NCBI GenBank assembly: GCA_900467185.1
Contig: UBPA01000003.1
Location: 186,001-250,000, forward strand
Origin: Hyphomicrobiales bacterium
GTDB taxonomy: Bacteria > Pseudomonadota > Alphaproteobacteria > Rhizobiales > Rhizobiaceae
Direction: 5' to 3'
DNA: 64,000 bases
The notes under the pieces were generated by a model, which was not told the DNA's origin, did not search any database, and was given only the letters and a program-made list of their open reading frames with translations. The position numbers and the translations under genes are program-made. Positions 1-8,545 of this stretch are shown piece by piece; within the stretch, counting starts at the first letter, position 1; each line of letters opens with the position of its first letter.

Positions 1-1
1 C

Positions 2-505
2 TGCCACCTCTGGTTCGTCTCCAACCGCCGCATTCACGGTCTCTGGCAATCGACCATCCCCTCGCGCTTCATCGAGGAGCTTCCGGTCGATCACGTCGAG
101 GTCGCCGAGATGGAGCAATCCTATGGCGGCTACGGGCGCGGCGGCTACGGCCAGTCCCGCTTCGACAAGCAGGAGCCGTTCCAGAACACCTATGCGACAC
201 CGGGCTGGAAGCGCGCGCAGGCCAACAAGACGGACGCGACACGCGACAACTGGGGCAACCGCTCCGGCGTCGCCATCGATCGCATCGGCTATGGCGAGAG
301 CGGCCCCAAGGCCCGCACCATCGAGGGCGAACTGACCGTCCGCTCGACGGTCGAAACCCCGTCGAAATTCGGCGTCGGCGACCGCGTGTTCCACATCAAG
401 TTCGGCAACGGCAACATCGCGGGTATCGAAGGCAACAAACTCACCATCGATTTCGACCGCGCCGGCCAGAAACGCGTGCTGGACGGATTCGTCGAGAAAG
501 TGTGA
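2..505 (+). CDS. uvrD: DNA helicase II (UvrD/PcrA), C-terminal part only
   Basis: The reading frame is open from the window edge and ends at 505, giving the last 167 residues of a UvrD/PcrA-type superfamily 1 helicase, which unwinds DNA in nucleotide-excision and mismatch repair. What is visible begins with a stretch resembling the helicase 2A end (SNRRIHG, then PSRFIEELP). A Gly/Tyr/Arg-rich flexible linker follows. The end is a small Tudor-like domain (FGVGDRVFHIKFGNGNI ... KRVLDGFVEKV), which in this family contacts RNA polymerase. ATPase motifs lie outside the window, so the family call rests on the C-terminal domain. An internal ATG at 110 is in frame but is not the gene start. Confidence 0.9.
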   Translation, partial: CHLWFVSNRRIHGLWQSTIPSRFIEELPVDHVEVAEMEQSYGGYGRGGYGQSRFDKQEPFQNTYATPGWKRAQANKTDATRDNWGNRSGVAIDRIGYGESGPKARTIEGELTVRSTVETPSKFGVGDRVFHIKFGNGNIAGIEGNKLTIDFDRAGQKRVLDGFVEKV

Positions 506-511
506 CGCCGT

Positions 512-1186
512 CTATCGTTTCACGGCCAGCCAGATGACATGGCGCGCACCGCCGCGTTTGCTGTTGGCCCGCGTCGTCACCGCCTCGGCCTTGAACCCGG
601 ATTCTTTCAGCCGGCGCGTGAAGCGCGGATCAGGCCCGGAGGACCAGACGGCCAGCACGCCGCCCGGGCGAAGCGCCAATTGCGCGGCCCGCAGGCCCTC
701 ATGGTCGTAGAGACGGTCGTTGGAGGCACGGGTCAGCCCGTCTGGTCCGTTGTCCACATCGAGCAGGATCGCGTCATAGGCCGAACGCGCGACCGCGATG
801 CAGGCACCGACATCGCCATCGTAGATTGTCACCCGGGGATCGTCGAGACAGCCCTTGAACACGCTTGCCATCGGCCCCCGCGCCCATCGCACGACCGCCG
901 GCACCAGCTCGGCCACGACAACCTCGGCATCTGCAGGCAGGATCGCAAGCGCGGCGCGCAGCGTGAACCCCATGCCGAGCCCGCCGATGAGGAAGGCCGG
1001 ACGCGGACGATCGCCGATCGCGTCGTGAGCAAGGGTCGCAAGCGCCTCTTCCGAGCCGCTGAGCCGGCTGTTCATCAGCTCGTTGCTGCCGAGCATGATC
1101 GAAAACTCCTGGCCCCGGCTCTTCAGCCGCAACTGCCCGCCACCGCCGGGAATATCGGCCGTGTCGATCTCGATCCAAGGAAGCAT
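512..1186 (-). CDS. Spermidine synthase-like protein (SAM-fold)
   Basis: A 224-residue protein with the Rossmann core of polyamine aminopropyltransferases. A glycine-rich loop (FLIGGLGMGF, near residues 85-95) is followed by an acidic strand end (VVVAELVPAVVRWAR), a YDGDV segment and YDAILLDVDNGPDG. This layout matches SpeE-like proteins, which transfer aminopropyl or methyl groups from (decarboxylated) SAM. It is shorter than true spermidine synthases (about 280 residues) and lacks a clear N-terminal beta domain, so the substrate is unknown. It converges with uvrD, with 6 nt between the stop codons. The ATG at 1186 has a GAGG motif about 9 nt upstream. Confidence 0.75.
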   Translation of the reverse strand: MLPWIEIDTADIPGGGGQLRLKSRGQEFSIMLGSNELMNSRLSGSEEALATLAHDAIGDRPRPAFLIGGLGMGFTLRAALAILPADAEVVVAELVPAVVRWARGPMASVFKGCLDDPRVTIYDGDVGACIAVARSAYDAILLDVDNGPDGLTRASNDRLYDHEGLRAAQLALRPGGVLAVWSSGPDPRFTRRLKESGFKAEAVTTRANSKRGGARHVIWLAVKR

Positions 1187-1250
1187 CGCTTAAGCCTCGC
1201 AGAAACGCCTGCCTGAAAGGCTCCGGCGTGGTAATTATGAAGAAACAAAG

Positions 1251-1278
1251 CCCTCTCCGGCCTGCCGGCCAGAGAGGG
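1251..1278 (-). terminator. Intrinsic terminator hairpin
   Basis: A 12-bp stem with one mismatch (CCCTCTCCGGCC / GGCCAGAGAGGG) around a 4-nt loop lies 24 nt beyond the stop of the DUF2778 gene. Reading on the minus strand it is followed by CTTTGTTTC. On the plus strand it is followed by a run of five T, so it could stop transcription from both sides. Confidence 0.75.
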
Positions 1279-1301
1279 TTTTTCTGTCTTTACACCAAAC
1301 C

Positions 1302-2507
1302 TTACCCGTTGCGCGAGAAGAGCGAAGCGAGCGTCTTTGCAGGCTTGGAGAAGCCACCCTTCATGCTTCTGACGATGACCATCTGGGTCACCTCGCCGCG
1401 CTTGAAGGCCTTGAGGAAGCGCGGATAGTCGGCGAAGGCGACGCAGCCATGGCTGTCGCCGCGATTGCGCAGAAGGTAGCTGTGCGCCAGCAGACCGACG
1501 CGACCATGCGGCGCGACCCCGTCGATCGGCGTCAGGCGAACGGCTTCCACGCCATGAAACAGCGATTCGCGCATGGTCACCTTGTAGGTGCCGGGCGGTG
1601 TCGGGCCCTTCATCGGAATGTGCACGGCATCGGGGTTGTCGCGCAGCTTGCCGATTCCGGAATGCGCCTCCAGCCTCTCGCCGTTCGGCATATGCACGAC
1701 GCCGGCCGAGATATCGTAATAGGCAACGCCCTTGCGGCTGCCGAACAGCGGCTTGCGCGGCGCCATCGACGGCTCGTCGTCTTCCAGGTCGATCGGCGCG
1801 TTCGGCTTGGCATAGGCCAGCTGCATCGACGGCTTGCGCGGGCGCGCGGCCGCGGTCGGCGTCTCGTCCGCCTCGATGGCGATGCCGGGGCGCGCGAGCG
1901 GCAGCGGCCCGAGGTCCGGCAGATGATCCGTCGTCTCGTCGTCGTTGAGAACGAGGCTGAAGGGCTTGGGCAGCGATCCCGTCGGCCGGGCATCCGGCTC
2001 CAGCATCGCATTTTCGCGCAAGGGAACGACGACATTCGAGCGCGTGTCCAGCGACGCGACCTGAACCGGCGGGGCCGGCGTCGCCGGCTTGGGCGGCACA
2101 GCGGCGAGAACGATGCGATGAACGGTGCTGGCGGAGGCCATCTGCGGCTGCGTCCTGGCAGCTGCGACGGCCACGACCGGCGTCTTCACGAGACGCGAGA
2201 ATTTCGCCACATGCACCGTTCGCTCACCCACAGGGCCGCGGGGAATGGCGTTGAGCCCGAGCGAGGTCTGGAAGGTCGGCCGTCTACCGGTCGCAAGATC
2301 GCCGGCAACGCCATGCATGGTGAGGATGGTGGCCATCAACCAGCCGACGCCGGCAAGGCCGACGCCTGCGGCAAGAACGGCCGGAAAGAGACGCGAGCGC
2401 TGCGTTTTGGCAGGGCCGGCTTTATGCGGCGAAGGGGCGTTCTGGCGGAGGGGGCGCGTCTGCGAACGCGTGTCGACCTGTCGAACATTCTCAATCGCTA
2501 GCGCCAT
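1302..2507 (-). CDS. DUF2778 protein, L,D-transpeptidase-like envelope protein
   Basis: A 401-residue protein with one N-terminal membrane anchor (about residues 42-66, FPAVLAAGVGLAGVGWLMA). A long Pro/Ala-rich, probably disordered periplasmic stretch follows, then a C-terminal DUF2778 domain (about 270-385). The domain carries His342 and the SHGC motif with Cys355 (LLAHSYLLRNRGDSHGC), the His/Cys arrangement of L,D-transpeptidase and Tlde1-like folds that act on peptidoglycan stem peptides. DUF2778 itself is poorly characterised, so whether this is a cross-linking enzyme, an LD-carboxypeptidase or a toxin-like enzyme is inference. It is monocistronic, with a terminator just downstream. Confidence 0.8.
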   Translation of the reverse strand: MALAIENVRQVDTRSQTRPLRQNAPSPHKAGPAKTQRSRLFPAVLAAGVGLAGVGWLMATILTMHGVAGDLATGRRPTFQTSLGLNAIPRGPVGERTVHVAKFSRLVKTPVVAVAAARTQPQMASASTVHRIVLAAVPPKPATPAPPVQVASLDTRSNVVVPLRENAMLEPDARPTGSLPKPFSLVLNDDETTDHLPDLGPLPLARPGIAIEADETPTAAARPRKPSMQLAYAKPNAPIDLEDDEPSMAPRKPLFGSRKGVAYYDISAGVVHMPNGERLEAHSGIGKLRDNPDAVHIPMKGPTPPGTYKVTMRESLFHGVEAVRLTPIDGVAPHGRVGLLAHSYLLRNRGDSHGCVAFADYPRFLKAFKRGEVTQMVIVRSMKGGFSKPAKTLASLFSRNG

Positions 2508-2700
2508 GGAACTCTTTACCCAAATTGGTTACGCAATCCGAAAACAGCACTACGCACTGTCGTCGAAGCCGGCCGTTTGGGTCGCCTGGCGCTGAAGTTG
2601 CGCGCTCCCTAGAACACTGCGGCTAGGCGAAAGAATGGCGAAACATGGTAACCATTTCCTTTACGAGCCTCCCGAAATCTGAGGATTGTCAAAAATGCAT

Positions 2701-2725
2701 AAGCCGCAGGGTACACCCGCGGCTT
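2701..2725 (-). terminator. Possible terminator downstream of sfnB
   Basis: A 7-bp stem (AAGCCGC / GCGGCTT) with an 11-nt loop lies about 54 nt past the sfnB stop. On the minus strand it is followed by ATGCATTTTTG. The stem is short and the T-run delayed, so this is only moderately convincing. I see no gene in the rest of 2508-2778. Confidence 0.45.
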
Positions 2726-2778
2726 CACGATTAACGAAAAACGGAGCGATTCGGCACCGCCGCACAGCCCTGGCTGCC

Positions 2779-4047
2779 TCAGCTCCAGGGGTGACGCGGC
2801 GGATTGAGACCGTTCAGATAAAAATTGCCGATATGGAAGAACTTCCAGCGCACCGGGTCGTGCAGCGTGTGCGCACGGGCGTTGCGCCAATGGCGGTCGA
2901 GATCGTATTTTGCGAGCGTTGATCGCGTCCCCGACAGTTCGAAAAGCTTGTTCGTCGCGAGAATGGCGATCTCCGTCGTCAGAACTTTCGCCTCGGCGGT
3001 TTTCACCGTCGCATCGGCAATCACCTCTTCCGTCGGATGTGCATATCCCGCATCGATCGCGTCGCCGGCGATCGCCAGCAGGGCTTCGGCGGCATGCAGC
3101 CTGATCTTGAGATCGCCGATCGCGGCAATCGTAAAGGGATCTTCGCCAGCCGTTTCCTTGCCGCTGTCCACCCAGGGCCGACTATGCGTCTTGACGAAAG
3201 CAATCGTCGCATCGATGGCCCCGCGTGCGATTCCAGCGTCGATGGCCGCCTGAATGATCTGCGAAACGGGGCCGGCGATCGTCGGACGATCGAAGGCGGC
3301 AATCGGCAGGAGACGATGTTTCGGAACGCGGACATTCTCGATCTTGACGGAACCCGAGGCCGTCGTTCGCTGACCGAAGCTCGACCAGTTGTTCGTGACC
3401 GTGATGCCGGGCGCCTCCCGGTCGGCGAAGACGAGGACTCCCTGGTCGTTCTCATCGACGGCCACGATGGGGATGATGTGCGACAACAAGGCGCCCGTCG
3501 TGTAGAATTTCTCGCCGTTGACGACCACATCGTCGCCGTCCCGGACGACCCGCGTCTCGAAAGCTGCGACGGTCTTGCTGTTCAGTTCGGAGAAGGCATT
3601 GCCGAAGCGCAGGCCGGACAGAACCCATCCGAAGAACTCCTTCTTCTGCTCCTCCGTGCCGTCGAGATCGATATGACCTGTGATCGCGAGGTGATTTTGC
3701 GTGATCTGTGCGATGGACGGGTCGGCGGCGGCGAGAATGGCGATGACACGCGCCAGCGTCCGGTAGGAAACGCCCGCTCCGCCATAGGCCTTGGGTACAT
3801 TGATCCCCCAGAGGCCGCTTTGCGAATAGGCGTCGACCTCCGCGATCGGCAGCAAGCCCTCCCGGTCGCGCAGAGCGGCGCCGACCACAAACTGCGCCGC
3901 GAGCCGGTGCGCGACAGCAAGAGCCTCTTCGTCGCTGGCGATGACATGCGCAGCCTGTGTCGGTCGCCCGCGCGGCGGGACAGGATCGCTGGAATTCACG
4001 CGCGGGTGCTGCGTGTAGTCGATAGACTGCGGTTCGATCACTCCCAT
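2779..4047 (-). CDS. sfnB: SfnB-family sulfur-acquisition oxidoreductase (acyl-CoA dehydrogenase fold)
   Basis: A 422-residue flavoprotein of the acyl-CoA dehydrogenase superfamily. The N-terminal helical part has VPKAYGGAGVSYRTLARVIA and PSIAQITQNHLAITGHID. The middle beta domain has FSELNSKT and NGEKFYTTGALLSHIIPI, and a C-terminal helical bundle follows. The wording matches SfnB/DszC-like enzymes, which use reduced flavin to oxidise organosulfur compounds under sulfur limitation; the substrate cannot be read from sequence. The frame stays open to an ATG at 4083, but the ATG at 4047 has AAGGAG 7 nt upstream, so I take that start. No sulfonate transporter or flavin reductase lies nearby. Confidence 0.8.
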   Translation of the reverse strand: MGVIEPQSIDYTQHPRVNSSDPVPPRGRPTQAAHVIASDEEALAVAHRLAAQFVVGAALRDREGLLPIAEVDAYSQSGLWGINVPKAYGGAGVSYRTLARVIAILAAADPSIAQITQNHLAITGHIDLDGTEEQKKEFFGWVLSGLRFGNAFSELNSKTVAAFETRVVRDGDDVVVNGEKFYTTGALLSHIIPIVAVDENDQGVLVFADREAPGITVTNNWSSFGQRTTASGSVKIENVRVPKHRLLPIAAFDRPTIAGPVSQIIQAAIDAGIARGAIDATIAFVKTHSRPWVDSGKETAGEDPFTIAAIGDLKIRLHAAEALLAIAGDAIDAGYAHPTEEVIADATVKTAEAKVLTTEIAILATNKLFELSGTRSTLAKYDLDRHWRNARAHTLHDPVRWKFFHIGNFYLNGLNPPRHPWS

Positions 4048-4281
4048 AGGGGCGCTCCTTGTTGAAACACCGACAGAGTGCAAAGTAATCTACTTTATAG
4101 ATAGAAAATATATATTAATATCATTCGATGCGTGAGAAATCCCTACCTGACCGCCAATTTCCCGAAGTGTCATCGCGAGAGGACATAAGCATGTCGTGGG
4201 AACAGCATATTCATCACCGACGGCTTGTATTGCTCTCCCGCACGCTTATTTCGGCTGTGAACCCGACCCGGAGATCCGCCC
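4048..4281. promoter_or_regulatory. Divergent promoter region sfnB / creA
   Basis: This is a 234-nt gap between divergent genes. It holds a strikingly AT-rich tract at about 4084-4128 in an otherwise GC-rich window, which probably contains the sfnB promoter. I could not assign individual -35/-10 boxes or an operator with confidence. Confidence 0.4.
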
Positions 4282-4782
4282 ATGTCCCTGCCCAAGATCC
4301 GCCTTGCCGCCGCTGCCGCCCTCATGAGCTTCGCCGCCCTTGCGGCACCGGCCACGGCGGAAACCGTCGGCGAGGTCGGTGTGGACTGGACCGGTAACGA
4401 TATCGTCGTGGACGCCGTCAGCGATCCGAAGATCGAGGGCATCACCTGCCACGTGACCTATTTCGACCGCGGCGTCATCGATCGCCTGCGCAAGGGCAAT
4501 TGGTTCGAGGACCCCTCCAACAACTCCATCGCCTGCCGCCAGACCGGCCCTGTCGTCATCGACGATATCGACCTGTCCAAGAGCGGCGAAGAGGTGTTTC
4601 GCTCGGGTCTCTCCCTGATCTGGAAATCGCTGCAGGTCACCCGCATCTACGATCGCAAGAACAACACGCTGATCTATCTCGCCCATTCCCGCCAGGTCGT
4701 CGAAGGGTCGGCGAAGATGTCGATCTCGACCGTTCCGCTCTTCAACCAGCAGGTGACATGGAAGAAGGGCGCGCCGCAATAG
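4282..4782 (+). CDS. creA: CreA family periplasmic protein
   Basis: A 166-residue protein with a Sec signal peptide (about residues 1-26, cleavage after PATA-E). The mature domain is characteristic of CreA: VGEVGVDWTGNDIVVDA, a DPKIEGITCHVTYFDRG segment, and SLQVTRIYDRKNNTLIYLAHS. The family is widespread in proteobacteria, but its molecular function is not established despite the historical catabolite-regulation name. Two conserved cysteines (ITCHV and IACRQ) could form a periplasmic disulfide. GGAG lies about 9 nt before the ATG. It stands alone, converging with pncA. Confidence 0.85.
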   Translation: MSLPKIRLAAAAALMSFAALAAPATAETVGEVGVDWTGNDIVVDAVSDPKIEGITCHVTYFDRGVIDRLRKGNWFEDPSNNSIACRQTGPVVIDDIDLSKSGEEVFRSGLSLIWKSLQVTRIYDRKNNTLIYLAHSRQVVEGSAKMSISTVPLFNQQVTWKKGAPQ

Positions 4783-4809
4783 GGCGCTGTCCCTCCAGCG
4801 AGATCCGGA

Positions 4810-5445
4810 TCAGCTCCGCGTCTCGCTAAGAACCGTATCCGAGGTGACCACGGCAATACCCGCCTGCGTCATCTCGTCAATCGCGGTACGGACACCGTTG
4901 GGATCGATCCCGCGACTGGCATCCTCGATGAAGCGGATATGCGCCTCCGGCAGCATGGCGCGGGCATCGAGGGCCGAAAATTTCACGCAGTAGTCCGTCG
5001 CCAGCCCGCAAATGTCGAGCCGCGTCACGCCGCGTGCGAGAAGAAGGTCGGAGAGCCCCGTCAGCGCCGTCTGATCGTTGTCGCGAAAGGCGGAGTAGCT
5101 GTCGACCCTGCGATCGAGCCCCTTGCGCTGGATCGTGTCGATCCGGCTCTGGTCGAGATCGGGCTGGAGGGACGCGTCCTCCGTGCCCTCGACGCAATGG
5201 TCCGGCCACAGCATCTGCGGTTGGCCGTTCAGCGTTCCCATGGTGAAGGGCGCGGCGCCCTCATGCTGCGAGGCGAAGCTTCCGTGATCGGCCGGATGCC
5301 AGTCCTGCGACGCGACGATGAGGTCGTAGCCGCCTTCTGCCATCAGCCGGTTGGCAACGGGCACGACGGCATCCCCACCGGGCACGGCAAGATGGCCGCC
5401 GGGGCAGAAGCCGTTCTGGATATCGACAAGCAAAAGGCATTTCAT
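4810..5445 (-). CDS. pncA: Nicotinamidase
   Basis: A 211-residue isochorismatase-fold amidohydrolase that converts nicotinamide to nicotinate in the NAD salvage pathway. The catalytic triad is visible as Asp8 (LLLVDIQNGF), Lys108 (IQRKGLD) and Cys153 (LATDYCVKF). The metal-binding DWHPADH motif is at residues 48-54, with a further His in WPDHC. The frame extends upstream to 5544, but the ATG at 5445 gives the canonical MKCLLLVDIQ start with GGGAGA upstream. Confidence 0.92.
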   Translation of the reverse strand: MKCLLLVDIQNGFCPGGHLAVPGGDAVVPVANRLMAEGGYDLIVASQDWHPADHGSFASQHEGAAPFTMGTLNGQPQMLWPDHCVEGTEDASLQPDLDQSRIDTIQRKGLDRRVDSYSAFRDNDQTALTGLSDLLLARGVTRLDICGLATDYCVKFSALDARAMLPEAHIRFIEDASRGIDPNGVRTAIDEMTQAGIAVVTSDTVLSETRS

Positions 5446-5493
5446 CGGCCGGGCGTCTCCCAAGGCATGATCTTGCGAGACGCAGCATAGACC

Positions 5494-5529
5494 GACGGTG
5501 CCTGCCGGGCTACCCCGGCACGCACCGTC
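5494..5529 (-). terminator. Hairpin after cheW
   Basis: An interrupted stem (GACGGTGC ... GCACCGTC outer, GCCGGG ... CCCGGC inner) lies in the 116-nt gap between the end of cheW and the start of pncA. It has no U-run, so it may be a weak or factor-assisted terminator or only an RNA-stabilising hairpin. Confidence 0.35.
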
Positions 5530-5561
5530 GAAACAAGAGACCATCGATCAGGCAGCCCTGA

Positions 5562-6026
5562 TCAGGCAGCCTGGGCCAGTTCGTCGGCGATGACGGTGTC
5601 GAGGTTGAGGAAGCAGACCATGGTCTTTTCCAGCGCCACGATGCCGCGGCAGAAGGCGCGCTGGGCTTCCGGAATGATCTCCGGTGCCGACTGCAGGTCC
5701 TCGCTGCGGATCGTCATCATGTCGGAGACCTGCTCGACCAGCAGACCGACCAGCTTGCCGGCGATGTCCGTCACGATGATGGCCGAACGCTCCGACGGTT
5801 CTGTCATGTTCATGCCGAGACGGCAGGCCATGTCGATGACGGGAATGACGGCACCGCGCAGGTTGATGAGGCCGAGCACGTAAGGCGGCGTGTGCGGCAT
5901 CGGCGTGACCGGCGCCCAGCCGCGGATTTCGCGGATCGCCATGATGTCGATGCAGAATTCCTGGTTGCCGAGGTGGAAGGAGACGATTTCCATCGAGCTT
6001 CCCGACTGCTTGGAGGTGATGTTCAT
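5562..6026 (-). CDS. cheW: Chemotaxis coupling protein CheW
   Basis: A 154-residue CheW domain: EIVSFHLGNQEFCIDIMAI, the VLGLINLRGAVIPVIDM core, and SAIIVTDIAGKLVGLLVEQV. CheW bridges chemoreceptors to the CheA kinase in membrane arrays. I start at the ATG at 6026, 2 nt after the receptor stop codon, giving MNITSKQSGSSMEIV. An alternative ATG at 6044 would overlap the receptor gene by 16 nt. The gene is co-transcribed with the upstream receptor, with no other che genes in the window, so it presumably feeds a CheA encoded elsewhere. Confidence 0.9.
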   Translation of the reverse strand: MNITSKQSGSSMEIVSFHLGNQEFCIDIMAIREIRGWAPVTPMPHTPPYVLGLINLRGAVIPVIDMACRLGMNMTEPSERSAIIVTDIAGKLVGLLVEQVSDMMTIRSEDLQSAPEIIPEAQRAFCRGIVALEKTMVCFLNLDTVIADELAQAA

Positions 6027-6028
6027 GA

Positions 6029-8095
6029 TCAGAATTCTTCCCATTGATCGTTGGAACTGGAGGCCGACGGCGTTGCGAACGCGCCGGAAAGCTTGCCCAT
6101 GAGCGCCTTGGCGGGCGATGGCGCCGGGCGCGCATTGGCGGCAGCCGGCTTGATGATCGCGGAGCGGATAGCGATGGGGCTCTTTGCGGAGGCCGCCGTC
6201 TTCGCCGACGCCGCGGGGCGTTGGCTCGATGACGACGCCATCGTCCGGGGCGAATGCGAGGGCCCCGATGCCGTGGCATAGGACGCCGCGGCACCGCCGA
6301 TGGCGAACTGGGCGATCAGGCTCGAAAGGCTCTCGGCATCCTGCGCCAGCGTGTGGCTGGCCGCATTGGTCTGCTCGACCATGGCCGCGTTCTGCTGCGT
6401 CATCTGGTCGAGCTGACCGATGGCGACGTTGATCTCTGTCAGTCCGGTTGATTGCTCGCGGGCGGCGACCACGATCGTGCGCATATGCTCATTGATCAGA
6501 TCGACGTCCGTCCCGATGCGGCCGAGCGCTTCACCGGTTTCCTGCACGAGCCGTACACCGGTGCCGACCTCGGTCGACGACCGGTTGACGAGGCCCTTGA
6601 TGTCCTTGGCGGCGCCGGCCGCGCGCTGTGCCAGTTCGCGGACTTCCTGGGCCACCACGGCGAAGCCCTTGCCTGCCTCCCCGGCCCGCGCGGCCTCGAC
6701 ACCGGCGTTGAGCGCGAGAAGATTGGTCTGGAAGGCGATCTCGTCGATGACGTTGATGATCTTGCCGATCTCGGCGGAGGCATCCTCGATGCGCGCCATG
6801 GCCGCAACGGCCTCGCCGACGATCCGGCCGGACTCCTCGGCATTGGCATGCGTGCGGCTGACCATCTGGCTCGCCTCTTCCGCCTTGTCGGTCGCGGTGC
6901 GGACGGTCACGGTGATCTGGTCGAGCGCGGCGGAGGTTTGCTCGAGGGAGGCCGCCTGCATTTCGGTGCGCTTGGCAAGATCGTCCGCGGCAGAGCGCAT
7001 CTGGCGTCCGTTGGCCGTGATCGAGGCGCTGTTGTCGCGCATGCCGGAAAGCACAGTGCGCAGCTTCTCGACGGCCTCATTGAAATCGAGGCGCAGCGAT
7101 TCGAGGTCGGCCCGGAACGGCGTGTCGATGGCAACGGTCAACTGGCCGTCGGCAAGCTTGTTCAGCGCCTGGCCGAGCGCGCTGACGGCGAGCTGGACCT
7201 GGCGGGCATCTTCCGCGGCCGCGACGTCGCGCTGGCGGCGGTCGGTGTCGTTGTGGCTGCGACTGTCGGCGGCATCGCGTTCCAGCCTCTGCTTGTCGAT
7301 GGCGTCGATGCGGAAGCGATCGACGCAACGCGCCATGTCGCCGATCTCGTCGCTGCGCTCCACCGAACCGACGGGCGTCGCGTAATCGCCACCATGAATG
7401 CGCTGCATGCTGTCGCGCACGCCGAGAATACCGCGGCGCAGGATGTTGCCCTGCACGGTCAGGAGGCCGAGAACGAACGCCATGGCACCGAGGCCGCAGA
7501 CGAACTGCCAGATGAAGGCCGAGCGCGAAATCGCACCCGCCTCTTCGACACGCATCTGCGTCATCGCCATGCCCGCTTCCGCAAGGCTCGAAAAATGTTG
7601 CGTCAGCTGAGACCCGGCCGTATCGATCCGGTCGTCGATCGCGTCGAACGCGGCCTGGTCGGCGCCGGATTCGACAAGCGCCTTCAGGTCCGTCTGGATG
7701 GACTGGTTCAGCTGGGTGATCATCTCGGCAACCCCGGCACCGAGCTCCGGCTTGCCGACGGCGACGGCAAGACCCGCAACATCGCCGCTGGCGTTTTGAA
7801 GGTCCGACACGGCTGCATCGATTTCCTTCATGCGGTCCGGGGCGATGACCTTGTCGGCCTTGTCGACGATCGTATCCATGGCCGCGAGCACGAGGTCGAG
7901 GCTGGTGACCCGCAGCTCGATTGCGCGGTTCTCGACGGACTTCGCGATGCTCGCTTCGGCGAGAACACGCTCGACCTGCCGTTGCTCGTACCAGCCCGTC
8001 ACAAGAATCGCGCTGATTCCGACGAAGGTAACGACCCCGAGCGTGGCAAGCCTCTGGCTGACGGTCAGGGATCTCTGGCGGGCTTCATAATGCAT
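6029..8095 (-). CDS. Methyl-accepting chemotaxis protein
   Basis: A 688-residue transmembrane receptor. TM1 is near residues 16-32 ([18 protein letters not shown]), a four-helix-type periplasmic domain covers about 33-190, and TM2 is near 195-215. HAMP segments follow ([18 protein letters not shown], then a second at about 300-350), then the signalling hairpin with the conserved tip [20 protein letters not shown]. The extreme C-terminus ends in QWEEF, which resembles the CheR/CheB-tethering pentapeptide of high-abundance receptors and suggests that this receptor recruits the methylation enzymes. The ligand cannot be predicted. cheW follows after 2 nt. Confidence 0.93.
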   Translation of the reverse strand: MHYEARQRSLTVSQRLATLGVVTFVGISAILVTGWYEQRQVERVLAEASIAKSVENRAIELRVTSLDLVLAAMDTIVDKADKVIAPDRMKEIDAAVSDLQNASGDVAGLAVAVGKPELGAGVAEMITQLNQSIQTDLKALVESGADQAAFDAIDDRIDTAGSQLTQHFSSLAEAGMAMTQMRVEEAGAISRSAFIWQFVCGLGAMAFVLGLLTVQGNILRRGILGVRDSMQRIHGGDYATPVGSVERSDEIGDMARCVDRFRIDAIDKQRLERDAADSRSHNDTDRRQRDVAAAEDARQVQLAVSALGQALNKLADGQLTVAIDTPFRADLESLRLDFNEAVEKLRTVLSGMRDNSASITANGRQMRSAADDLAKRTEMQAASLEQTSAALDQITVTVRTATDKAEEASQMVSRTHANAEESGRIVGEAVAAMARIEDASAEIGKIINVIDEIAFQTNLLALNAGVEAARAGEAGKGFAVVAQEVRELAQRAAGAAKDIKGLVNRSSTEVGTGVRLVQETGEALGRIGTDVDLINEHMRTIVVAAREQSTGLTEINVAIGQLDQMTQQNAAMVEQTNAASHTLAQDAESLSSLIAQFAIGGAAASYATASGPSHSPRTMASSSSQRPAASAKTAASAKSPIAIRSAIIKPAAANARPAPSPAKALMGKLSGAFATPSASSSNDQWEEF

Positions 8096-8309
8096 GATCG
8101 AGGTCCGGGATGGCGCGAATCGTGTCGCGCGCAGATGGGAGAGCAGCGGTCACAGATGGCGATGGCGGGAACGGCCGACCTCATGTCGACGCGCGGAAAG
8201 ACCTGCACGGAAAAGAAGCATAAGCGCGATGCGTTAAAGATCCGGTAAAGATAACAAAGCTTCATCCGGGCTTCTGGCGCAGGCGAAAACCGGCTATAAC
8301 AGCGGCATC

Positions 8310-8462
8310 ATGGACCGCATCTCGCCCCGCAACGCCTCGCGCATCGCTCTCCTTGCAGCCGGCCTCCTGCTGCTGGGTTGGGCCGGCATGCTCGGCTGGT
8401 GGGCATACGGTCCGGACATGATCCTGGCGCTTGCCGCCGGCAGCCTGTCGCTCTGCTTCTGA
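8310..8462 (+). CDS. Small membrane protein, 50 residues
   Basis: An ATG-started frame of 50 codons upstream of SCO1. It encodes MDRISPRNASR followed by two hydrophobic segments (IALLAAGLLLLGWAGMLGWW and ILALAAGSLSLCF) separated by AYGPDM, suggesting one or two short membrane spans with a basic N-terminus. It lies 83 nt before the SCO1 gene on the same strand, so a shared transcript is plausible. I do not recognise a family. The strong hydrophobic pattern and position argue for a real gene, but coding status is inferred. Confidence 0.5.
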   Translation: MDRISPRNASRIALLAAGLLLLGWAGMLGWWAYGPDMILALAAGSLSLCF

Positions 8463-8545
8463 AATCGATTCCGATCGACGGAATTATGCAGTAAGCCTTC
8501 GTCGTGACATCAAGCGCAGCGGCATGGACGTGAAACGGGCCTGAC

